Assembly (NCBI RefSeq): GCF_900108085.1
Contig: NZ_FNVR01000002.1
Coordinates: 103,252-167,251 of the forward strand
Origin: Algoriphagus boritolerans DSM 17298 = JCM 18970
GTDB taxonomy: Bacteria > Bacteroidota > Bacteroidia > Cytophagales > Cyclobacteriaceae
Direction: 5' to 3'
DNA length: 64,000 bases
Part shown: piece after piece, positions 16,003 to 23,554 of the stretch
Layout: each line of letters starts with the position of its first letter
How positions within the stretch are numbered: position 1 is the stretch's first letter
Notes under the pieces: model-generated
Database searches by the model: none
What the model saw: the letters and a program-made list of their open reading frames with translations, nothing else
What the model was told of the DNA's origin: nothing
Position numbers and translations under genes: made by a program

Positions 16003-16947
16003 ATGAATTTCCCCACCCTCTCCGATATCCGTGCGGCGCATGACCGCATTCAGTCCTTTATTCACCGAACCCCGATTCTCACTTCCACCGCAATCAATGA
16101 AATCGCAGGTTGTGAGATTTTTTTCAAATGCGAAAACTTCCAAAAAGTCGGCGCCTTCAAAGCCCGTGGTGCCGCCAATGCCGTCATGAAACTTACCCCC
16201 GAGCAGCGAGAAAAAGGAGTAGCGACTCACAGTTCGGGAAATCATGCCGCTGCCCTTGCCCGTGCTGCAAGTGTGGCGGGAATTCCTTCCTACATCGTCA
16301 TGCCTTCCAATGCACCCGAGATCAAAAAGAAAGCCGTCAAAGGCTATGGTGGAGAAATCATCGAGTGCGAACCCAATCTCAAAGCGCGGGAAACTACGCT
16401 GGAAGCTGTCGTAGCCCGAACTGGCGCGACTTTTATCCCGCCCTATGATTTTATGGATGTGATTGAGGGACAAGCAACCTGCGCTTTGGAAATACTTGAG
16501 GATCAGCCTGATCTGGACATTGTGATGGCCCCGGTGGGAGGAGGAGGTTTGTTGGGCGGTACCGCTTTGGTAACTCACTATCTAAATCCTGAAATTAAAG
16601 TAATCGCAGGAGAACCTACGGGAGCGGATGATGCGTATCGATCTTTTCATGCAGGAGAAATAATTCCCCAAACCGATCCAAATACCATTGCCGATGGATT
16701 GCTGACTTCGCTGGGAAAACTGAATTTCGAGCTAATTCTAAAGTATGTGGATGATATTCTGCTGGCTACCGATCCGCAGATCATCGATGCGATGCGCCTG
16801 GTGTATGAGCGGATGAAGATCGTGATTGAACCTTCCTGTGCTGTTCCTTTGGCGGCTTTACTGGCGAATAAGGACCGATTTGCCGGGAAAAAAGTCGGAA
16901 TTATCCTCTCCGGTGGAAATGTGGATTTGGGGAAATTGCCGTTTTAG
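16003..16947 (+). CDS. threonine/serine dehydratase, catabolic type
   Basis: The 314-residue PLP enzyme would deaminate threonine to 2-oxobutanoate or serine to pyruvate in the cytoplasm. The PLP-binding lysine is Lys53 in GAFKARGAANAV, the substrate loop is SSGNHAAALA (77-86), and the phosphate of PLP is bound by GGGGLLGG (179-186). There is no C-terminal ACT regulatory domain, so it is the short form, not the biosynthetic feedback-controlled IlvA. Serine racemase is a close alternative in this fold. The ATG at 16003 fits the family start; the upstream region is repeat DNA. Confidence 0.85.
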   Translation: MNFPTLSDIRAAHDRIQSFIHRTPILTSTAINEIAGCEIFFKCENFQKVGAFKARGAANAVMKLTPEQREKGVATHSSGNHAAALARAASVAGIPSYIVMPSNAPEIKKKAVKGYGGEIIECEPNLKARETTLEAVVARTGATFIPPYDFMDVIEGQATCALEILEDQPDLDIVMAPVGGGGLLGGTALVTHYLNPEIKVIAGEPTGADDAYRSFHAGEIIPQTDPNTIADGLLTSLGKLNFELILKYVDDILLATDPQIIDAMRLVYERMKIVIEPSCAVPLAALLANKDRFAGKKVGIILSGGNVDLGKLPF

Positions 16948-17030
16948 AATCCATCAAATTTAGAATCCATCAAAAAATACGTTTTGATAAAGATTTAGCT
17001 TAGTGATCAACCAAAAAATCTAAATCTTTA
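16945..17030. repeat. tandem 15-base repeat and 11-bp inverted repeat before the App1 gene
   Basis: TTAGAATCCATCAAA occurs twice in tandem at the end of the dehydratase gene. Then TAAAGATTTAG (16988-16998) is exactly complementary to CTAAATCTTTA (17020-17030), which ends 4 bases before the next ATG and could be a hairpin or operator. Confidence 0.55.
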
Positions 17031-17034
17031 CCCT

Positions 17035-18159
17035 ATGCCTTCTTCCATCTTTTCTAGATTTCGCATTCTCCCTTTACTCTACTTTTTGAAGCAGCAAGTT
17101 TCGAAGGTTAAGCTTTGGGTTTGGGTGAAAGTCGGGTTTGTGAAAAAGGTACAAATCCAACCTTATGCGGGCTATGGAAATGGAAAAGAGTTGTACTTGG
17201 CAGGGAGAGTTTTGGCAGATCGGGATATTCAGGCATCCACTCCTGAGGATCGATTTTGGCGGAATTTCCGGAAAATGAGGAAACGCTTTCTCACGATCGT
17301 ATTTCCCGGAGTGGACGTGGAGGCAGAATTCGGAGGGAAAACCATCAAAGTCACCACAGATGAAGAAGGGTACTTTGAGATTATACTTTCATTGGAAGAA
17401 ATAGAATGGAGTCAAGGCTGGCAACCCATACGGCTGCGATTGCTTCATGATCTGCTTGGACGAGCCACTGAGGTTGTTGCCATTGGAGAAGTTTACTTTC
17501 CGGTCGCCAATCCAGATTATGGGATCATTTCCGATATCGATGACACGATTCTGACCACGGGTGCAATGCGGATGTGGGAAATGCTGAAAGTGACCTTTAC
17601 CCAGAATGCGCACACCCGGATTTCATTTGCCGGAGTGTCGGAATTCTACGATGCGCTGCGCAAGGGACGGGATGAAATTGTTAGCAACCCGATTTTTTAC
17701 GTGTCGAGCAGTCCTTGGAATATTTATGATTTTCTAATGGAGTTTTTGGACGCGCACGGGATTCCCAAAGGACCTTTGATGCTTCGGGATATAGGTTTAT
17801 CACGGGATCAGTTTATTGCCGGAAGTCATGAAGTTCACAAGCTGAAGCAGATCAATCATATTTTGGAGGTGTTTCAGGAGTTGTCCTTTATCCTGATTGG
17901 AGACAGTGGGCAGAAAGATCCGCAGATTTACTTTGAAGTGGTGAAAACCCATCCGGGGAGGGTTTTGGCAGTCTATATTCGGGATGTTTCGGGGTCAGAC
18001 CTAACTGATTTAATTGCAGAATACCTCATTCAAGGTGTCGAGTTGATTTTGGTTAAAGACACCACAGCCGCTGCGGCACATGCCCTTTCGAAAGGATGGA
18101 TTTTGCCAAGTGATACGGAAAAAATCAAAGATCAGAGAGTCAAGGATGAGAAGGAATAG
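17035..18159 (+). CDS. App1-type phosphatidate phosphatase (DUF2183)
   Basis: The 374-residue protein has the DUF2183 catalytic domain of yeast App1, a HAD-like phosphatase acting on phosphatidate. The nucleophile motif DIDDT is at 167-171 within GIISDIDDTILTTGAM. Further HAD motifs are FYVSSSPWNIYDFL near residue 222 and FILIGDSGQKDP near 290. The N-terminal 150 residues form a beta-rich accessory domain. No convincing signal peptide is present. An 11-bp inverted repeat ends just before its ATG. Substrate in bacteria is unproven. Confidence 0.82.
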   Translation: MPSSIFSRFRILPLLYFLKQQVSKVKLWVWVKVGFVKKVQIQPYAGYGNGKELYLAGRVLADRDIQASTPEDRFWRNFRKMRKRFLTIVFPGVDVEAEFGGKTIKVTTDEEGYFEIILSLEEIEWSQGWQPIRLRLLHDLLGRATEVVAIGEVYFPVANPDYGIISDIDDTILTTGAMRMWEMLKVTFTQNAHTRISFAGVSEFYDALRKGRDEIVSNPIFYVSSSPWNIYDFLMEFLDAHGIPKGPLMLRDIGLSRDQFIAGSHEVHKLKQINHILEVFQELSFILIGDSGQKDPQIYFEVVKTHPGRVLAVYIRDVSGSDLTDLIAEYLIQGVELILVKDTTAAAAHALSKGWILPSDTEKIKDQRVKDEKE

Positions 18160-18206
18160 GTTCAGAATTGCGAGCTCAATTTTGTTATTTAAAGAGGGTT
18201 TAAAAT

Positions 18207-18245
18207 AGTAAGAGGCTATCTCAATTTTCTAGACCGCCTCTTACT
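18207..18245. terminator. hairpin between convergent genes
   Basis: AGTAAGAGGC (18207-18216) pairs perfectly with GCCTCTTACT (18236-18245) over a 19-base loop. It lies between two convergent genes, but T runs are weak, so its terminator role is likely but not certain. Confidence 0.5.
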
Positions 18246-18257
18246 ATGTTTAAGTTG

Positions 18258-18797
18258 CTATGAAAATGCCAAGTCCTCCTGATAGACTAAATCCCAGGAC
18301 TCGTTTTGCTTTTTAAATACCTTTAGCCTTAGCGTATAATTAATTTCAAACACCTCACTTTCAAGGATTATCCCGTAGATTTCTTTGTCGATACCCTCCG
18401 AAATAATGGGATAGGAATAAGAGAAAATAGTCTTTTTAGGTACAAATCCTTTAGTTTTGTTTAATTTATCTTTGCAGTTAAGACATTTTATATCTATTAA
18501 AAGGTGTTTGTTGGATTTTAACTTTTGTTCAATTTTTCGCCTATCATTCTCGTCCAAAAGGCTGTCCAAATCAAAACTTTTCTTGCTGTTGCTTAAGTTT
18601 TTAATTGTAGTAGGTAAATCTGAATAAGAATTAAAGCCCGATTCTTCCCAAGAAAGAAACCGCTCATCTAATAGCGCATTTTCATTTGTTTCGCAGGCTA
18701 GATAATTGATTAGATCGTATTCATTTCGACACTCTTTCTTGGTATCTAGAAATCCAATCAACAGTAGACTAGCAAGGATTACTTTTAGGAAAATCAT
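18258..18797 (-). CDS. hypothetical exported protein
   Basis: The 179-residue product begins MIFLKVILASLLLIGFLDTKK, a signal peptide or N-terminal anchor. The rest is soluble and rich in Lys, Asn, Asp and Ser, with a CLNCK pair near residue 105. I recognise no family. Base composition is clearly more AT-rich than the flanking genes, which suggests a recently acquired accessory gene. It is a single gene, convergent with the App1 gene, and no -7 box is obvious upstream. Confidence 0.6.
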   Translation of the reverse strand: MIFLKVILASLLLIGFLDTKKECRNEYDLINYLACETNENALLDERFLSWEESGFNSYSDLPTTIKNLSNSKKSFDLDSLLDENDRRKIEQKLKSNKHLLIDIKCLNCKDKLNKTKGFVPKKTIFSYSYPIISEGIDKEIYGIILESEVFEINYTLRLKVFKKQNESWDLVYQEDLAFS

Positions 18798-18979
18798 TGG
18801 CGGGATTTTTATAGATCATACGGGAATTGAAGCAATCTGTATATAAGGAGGAAAGAAATAGTTGAAAATACTTATAAAATCAGAAGATAAAATTTCAAAT
18901 AGTTTCATTTATATTATGGATATGCTTTCCCATCATTTATACTTTCCCTTTTTTGATCGCCCATTCCCCGACATTTCCT

Positions 18980-19030
18980 TATCTTTGCCCCCTGATTTGG
19001 CCAAACCAAAACCCGGATTTGCGGGTTTTT
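18980..19030 (+). promoter_or_regulatory. gltX leader with promoter box and terminator-like hairpin
   Basis: A TATCTTTG box (18980-18987) is followed about 20 bases later by AAAACCCG-GATTTG-CGGGTTTT (19008-19029) and one more T. This is an intrinsic-terminator shape, 20 bases before the gltX ATG. No plus-strand gene ends nearby, so it is not the terminator of a neighbour. A second palindrome TTTGGCCAAA (18997-19006) precedes it and could compete in folding. Attenuation of gltX is a reasonable inference. Confidence 0.5.
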
Positions 19031-19049
19031 AGCTGAGAATAAGACATCC

Positions 19050-20588
19050 ATGAACAGAGAAGTTCGCGTACGATTTGCTCCATCTCCGACCGGAGCATTG
19101 CATATCGGCGGCGTCCGCACCGCCCTTTACAATTACCTTTTTGCCAAGAAAATGGGAGGGAAGTTTCTCCTCCGCATCGAAGATACCGATCAGACCCGCT
19201 TCGTACCCGGAGCAGAAGATTACATCAAGGAATCTCTGGAGTGGCTGGGAATTTCTCCTGTGGAAAGCCCTTGGAATCCGGGAGACTGTGGACCCTACCG
19301 TCAGTCAGAGCGCAAGCCGATGTACATGCAGTACGCGCTGGATTTGGTGGAAAAGGGGCATGCCTATTATGCTTTTGATACTCCTGAGGAGCTTGAAGCC
19401 ATGCGTGAGCGCTTGACTGCTGCCCGCGTGGTCCAGCCCCAATACAACAGCATCACCCGAACTCAGATGAAAAACTCCCTCACGCTTCCGCCCGAGGAGG
19501 TGAAGGCGCGCTTGGAGTCCGGTGATCCCTATGTGATCCGCGTAAAGATTCCCAGAAATGAGGAAGTACGGCTCAATGATATGATCCGGGGTTGGGTCTT
19601 GGTTCACACCAGCACCTTGGATGACAAAGTCCTGATGAAGTCTGACGGCATGCCGACCTATCACTTGGCCAATATCGTGGATGATCATCTGATGAAAATC
19701 ACACACGTGATTCGTGGTGAAGAGTGGTTGCCATCTGCCCCGCTTCATGTCTTGCTTTATAAATATTTCGGATGGGAAGATACCATGCCTCAGTTTGCCC
19801 ATTTGCCGCTCTTGCTGAAGCCGGACGGGAATGGAAAGCTTTCTAAGCGGGATGGGGATAAGTTGGGATTCCCGGTGTTTCCATTGAATTGGGTAGATCC
19901 TTTTACCGGAGAAAAGTCCTCAGGATTTCGTGAGCAAGGCTTTTTGCCGGATGCTTTCTTGAATTTCCTCGCATTCTTAGGTTGGAATCCCGGTGACGCA
20001 AGGGAACTTTTCACTTTGGATGAAATGGTGGAAGCGTTTACTGTAGAGCGAATCGGGAAGTCAGGGACGAAATTCGACATCGCCAAGGCAAAATGGTACA
20101 ATGAGCAATACCTAAAATCCAAACCAATTGCAGAACTGGCGGTGTTCTTACTTGCCGATGCGAAAAAAGATGGAATAGTGATTCCCTCGGACAAAATCGA
20201 CCCAATCCTTAATCTTGTTAAAGAGCGGGTGACTTTCCCTGCCGATCTGTGGAAAGAGAGCAAGTTTATTGTCATTGCTCCGACTGGTTTTGACGAAGAA
20301 GTGGCTTCCAAAAAGTGGACTGCTGATGCAGCAAAATTGCTTGGAAAATATGCAGTTGCTTTGGATAGCTTTAGCGGTGAGTTTGATGCAGTTTCTGCAA
20401 AAGCATTGTTGGAAAGAACAGCAGAGGCTGAAGGAATTAAATTGGGGAAAGTGATGCAGGCGGTTCGACTTGCGGTGACAGGTTCCGGTGCAGGACCGGA
20501 TTTGATGGTAGTTTTTGCTATCTTAGGAAGTGCCGAAGTGGCCAAAAGAATCCGATTTGCGTTAAATACCTTGACAGTCGCAGCATAA
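19050..20588 (+). CDS. gltX: glutamyl-tRNA synthetase
   Basis: The 512-residue class I synthetase charges tRNA-Glu with glutamate. The HIGH signature appears as HIGG at residues 18-21 in RFAPSPTGALHIGGVRTA, and the KMSKS loop appears as KLSKRDG near residue 263. Length matches bacterial GltX proteins, and the C-terminal helical anticodon-binding part is complete. It is followed 7 bases later by a small basic protein, so both are probably on one mRNA. The leader holds a hairpin with terminator shape. Confidence 0.96.
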   Translation: MNREVRVRFAPSPTGALHIGGVRTALYNYLFAKKMGGKFLLRIEDTDQTRFVPGAEDYIKESLEWLGISPVESPWNPGDCGPYRQSERKPMYMQYALDLVEKGHAYYAFDTPEELEAMRERLTAARVVQPQYNSITRTQMKNSLTLPPEEVKARLESGDPYVIRVKIPRNEEVRLNDMIRGWVLVHTSTLDDKVLMKSDGMPTYHLANIVDDHLMKITHVIRGEEWLPSAPLHVLLYKYFGWEDTMPQFAHLPLLLKPDGNGKLSKRDGDKLGFPVFPLNWVDPFTGEKSSGFREQGFLPDAFLNFLAFLGWNPGDARELFTLDEMVEAFTVERIGKSGTKFDIAKAKWYNEQYLKSKPIAELAVFLLADAKKDGIVIPSDKIDPILNLVKERVTFPADLWKESKFIVIAPTGFDEEVASKKWTADAAKLLGKYAVALDSFSGEFDAVSAKALLERTAEAEGIKLGKVMQAVRLAVTGSGAGPDLMVVFAILGSAEVAKRIRFALNTLTVAA

Positions 20589-20595
20589 CCATAAC

Positions 20596-20784
20596 ATGGC
20601 AAAGAAAAAGAAAAAAGAAGAAGAGCCACGAGTTCATGATGAGCTCAAGGGCTTTAAAATGGAGATCAATTCCTTCGGGGAGATTTCGTCCAGTTTTCCC
20701 ATTGACAAGATCAATGAATTTCTTAACAAGAATGTGGAGGATAAAAAATTAAAAGACAGAGATGACCTCAAATCAGATAAATAA
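20596..20784 (+). CDS. small charged protein downstream of gltX
   Basis: The 62-residue protein begins MAKKKKKEEEPRVHDELKGF, has a central hydrophobic stretch (INSFGEISSSFPIDKINEF) and ends in a Lys/Asp-rich tail. It resembles small uncharacterised proteins that occur near gltX in Bacteroidota; function is unknown. The spacing of 7 bases after gltX and the terminator behind it indicate a real gene at the end of the gltX transcript. Confidence 0.75.
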   Translation: MAKKKKKEEEPRVHDELKGFKMEINSFGEISSSFPIDKINEFLNKNVEDKKLKDRDDLKSDK

Positions 20785-20810
20785 TTTTCTGAATGTTAAA
20801 AAACAAAACT

Positions 20811-20836
20811 AAGAGCTCCAGATTGGAGCTTTTTTA
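20811..20836 (+). terminator. terminator of the gltX unit
   Basis: AGCTCCA-GAT-TGGAGCT (20814-20830) followed by T5, a standard intrinsic terminator. Confidence 0.8.
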
Positions 20837-20872
20837 TATACTTGAAGCGACATTCTTTAAACCTTTGTAAAA

Positions 20873-23509
20873 ATGAGCTATAGAATCATTTTTTCGCTGC
20901 TTTGTTTTTTCCAAGCAGCATTTGTAACCGGACAAACTTCCCGAATCCAGGGCAAAGTCACGGATGAAATCACAGGCAATCCGCTGCAGGATGTCCATAT
21001 TTTCATTCCAAATACTACCTATCAGGCATTTTCAGATTCTCTTGGGAGCTTTGTGATTACAGGTGTACCGGAGGGGAAATGGGAAATCCAAGTATGGAGA
21101 CATGGGTGGGTAACCCATCGCGAAATGCTCTTATTAAAAGCAGGACTTCAGAAAACCCTTGAAATCAAGCTTTCTCAAATCACCGAATTGGGTCCACAAG
21201 GAGCCGACCTTTCCAAAGGTCAGTCAGACAAAATTCTGGATCAGTTAATGGAAATCTTTGTCGGATCCGATTTCAAAAAGAGGGAAATTGCCCTGCTCAA
21301 TCCTGACAAACTGCTGTTTGAAAAACTGGAGGATAAGAGCTATAGGGTTCATTCGATAGGTCCGATTTTTTTCTCAAATAATGAAACCGGCTACCTGATT
21401 TCTACCTATTTCGAACCTTTCATCCTGGGCTCTGGAGCGAAAATCACTGCAAACTACAGCTATTTTGAGCTGCCTGGAGCGGAAGGACAAGCCCCAGTCT
21501 GGCGTAAGCGACGTATGGATGTTTATCAGGAATCTCCACAGAAATACCTCTCTGATTTGATGACGGGTGTGGTGGAAAAATTTGAAACGAATCCAAATCC
21601 TGAAGTGTCTTTCGCCGGAAATCCGGGAGATTACCTTCTGAGTTTCACCAAGCCATTGACGGTAAACTTACCCGATGGCAGGAAGGGGGTATTGAATTAT
21701 TCGGGTGAAAAGCTTGAAGTCAAATTCAATGGAGCACCGGTAAATGCTGAAGCTTTGCTTCTAAGTGGCGTGTTCTCGGATAGGAACCCGATTTTCGGTT
21801 TACCCGCCAATTTCAACGCAGAAAAACTGATCAAACTGGCAAACTTGGAAAAGACTGCCGAGTCGATGCAGGAGCGAATCTTTGTTCACACGGATCGGAA
21901 GCATTACTGGCCGGAGGAAAACCTTTATTTCAAAGCCTATCTGAATTATGGAAACCCCCTGATGGCTGATGAATTGAGCAAGGTCCTGCACGTAGAGATC
22001 TTGGATAGCACAGGCTATCAGTGGATCCATCGCGTATTTAAAATCAACGGAGGAGTCGCGGCGGGTCATTTGGCATTACCGAATATTCAGGAATCAGGTA
22101 ATTTCATCCTCAGAGCGTATACTGCCTGGGGGCAAAATTATTCTGAAGGGGACTTTTTTCAGCCTATTCAGATCCTCAGTCACCAGTTTCAGCCAGAAGG
22201 GACCGAAATTCAGCCAGAAGCAGTGGGCGTTGGTGTTTTTTCAGACAAGCAGTCCTATGAAGGAGGAGAACAGGTCAAACTTAATATCATGGCCTTCAAC
22301 CCTGGCGGAAACCCAGTCAATGCCAATCTTTCGGTGACGGTTTTGGATTTGAATCAGGCAGTAGCCATTTCTGATGCCAAAACGATGGAGGAGAGTTTTC
22401 AGCCGAAATTGGCAAAGACTCCGATAGAAGATTTCCCCATTCTTCCTGAAACCGGCTTTTCGCTCCGAGGCCAATTATTGAATACCAGTGGTCAGGCAAT
22501 TCCCGGCAGCCTGAAAGCATTTATCAACGGTTACAACGATGTCAGATCGATTGGAACGGATAAATCAGGAAATTTTGAATTGCCCCCTTCCAATTTTGAA
22601 GGAGATTTTGAAATCGCCTTACAGGCTACTGACAAGGATGCACGCCCGGTGAGAAATGTCAGTTTGAATATCAAAAATTACCCCCTTCAATCCCTTCCTC
22701 AATCGTTCAAATTCCCCACTGTAGTCCCCAGAGGGATCAAACCTTCCCCGGACATTCAGCCACTCCGGGATTTGGAGGTCGGGGAAATCTTAATGGAGGA
22801 AGCGATCATCGAAGATAAGCGAGAGCTTTCGGTGGGTCCCATGATCTATGGGAGACCGGATCGCGTAGTCAAAACTGAAGATATATTTCTAAACGGAACT
22901 CCGATCCAATTTTTGTATGCTTTGGCAGCGCAGGTACCTGGAATGACCGTTTATGGAGCTCCTCCGGCGATTCGCTTCCGTGGCGGAGAGCCATTGGTTT
23001 TAATCAATGGTGCACCGATCAATTCAGCAGGAGGGGGTACATTTGGAGGTACGGGAGGAGGACAGACCGCGTTTGATGTGATCAGTAGTTTGGACGTTTT
23101 CTCCATTGAGCGGGTAGAAATCATCCGGAGGCTGGTGCCTCAATATGGTGATCAAGGGAGAAACGGAATTATTTCCATCATCTTAAAATCCGGTTTGGAT
23201 CGAACCAAAGCCATGGAGGCGAATATGAATAACTATACCATCTTTAATCTGGATGGTTTTCCTGCCTATCAAGCCTTCGAAGAACTTGAAAAATCCAGAG
23301 CCGGGTTTCCATTTCTTACTGAATTTAAGCCCACACTTTATTGGAATCCCTACCTTATCGCTACGGAATCCCGCATGAGTCAACAAATTGAATTTCAGTT
23401 GAATGAGAAATCAGGGCCGATCTGGGTTGAAATCCGGGGAATTACCGACCTCGGAGAGCCGATCTATGGGTCCTTCCTGATCAATGGATCATCTTCGCTG
23501 GGAAAATGA
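20873..23509 (+). CDS. large envelope protein: carboxypeptidase-regulatory-like, MG2-like and TonB-plug-like domains, no barrel (paralog 1)
   Basis: The 878-residue exported protein has a signal peptide ending VTGQ, a carboxypeptidase-regulatory-like beta domain (about 25-105), a long middle with a macroglobulin MG2-like segment (IFVHTDRKHYWPEENLYFKA, near residue 340), and a C-terminal TonB-receptor plug-like domain (about 680-770: VPGMTVYG, VLINGAPI, VEIIRRL, YGDQGRNGIISIIL). No beta-barrel follows the plug, so it cannot be a TonB-dependent transporter by itself. Family members are common in Bacteroidota but not characterised. It is followed 45 bases later by a paralog of 918 residues, so the pair arose by tandem duplication. 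Confidence 0.8.
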   Translation: MSYRIIFSLLCFFQAAFVTGQTSRIQGKVTDEITGNPLQDVHIFIPNTTYQAFSDSLGSFVITGVPEGKWEIQVWRHGWVTHREMLLLKAGLQKTLEIKLSQITELGPQGADLSKGQSDKILDQLMEIFVGSDFKKREIALLNPDKLLFEKLEDKSYRVHSIGPIFFSNNETGYLISTYFEPFILGSGAKITANYSYFELPGAEGQAPVWRKRRMDVYQESPQKYLSDLMTGVVEKFETNPNPEVSFAGNPGDYLLSFTKPLTVNLPDGRKGVLNYSGEKLEVKFNGAPVNAEALLLSGVFSDRNPIFGLPANFNAEKLIKLANLEKTAESMQERIFVHTDRKHYWPEENLYFKAYLNYGNPLMADELSKVLHVEILDSTGYQWIHRVFKINGGVAAGHLALPNIQESGNFILRAYTAWGQNYSEGDFFQPIQILSHQFQPEGTEIQPEAVGVGVFSDKQSYEGGEQVKLNIMAFNPGGNPVNANLSVTVLDLNQAVAISDAKTMEESFQPKLAKTPIEDFPILPETGFSLRGQLLNTSGQAIPGSLKAFINGYNDVRSIGTDKSGNFELPPSNFEGDFEIALQATDKDARPVRNVSLNIKNYPLQSLPQSFKFPTVVPRGIKPSPDIQPLRDLEVGEILMEEAIIEDKRELSVGPMIYGRPDRVVKTEDIFLNGTPIQFLYALAAQVPGMTVYGAPPAIRFRGGEPLVLINGAPINSAGGGTFGGTGGGQTAFDVISSLDVFSIERVEIIRRLVPQYGDQGRNGIISIILKSGLDRTKAMEANMNNYTIFNLDGFPAYQAFEELEKSRAGFPFLTEFKPTLYWNPYLIATESRMSQQIEFQLNEKSGPIWVEIRGITDLGEPIYGSFLINGSSSLGK

Positions 23510-23554
23510 TTCAAAAATCGATTACTTGTAACAGCTAAACCAACCGCCACAATT

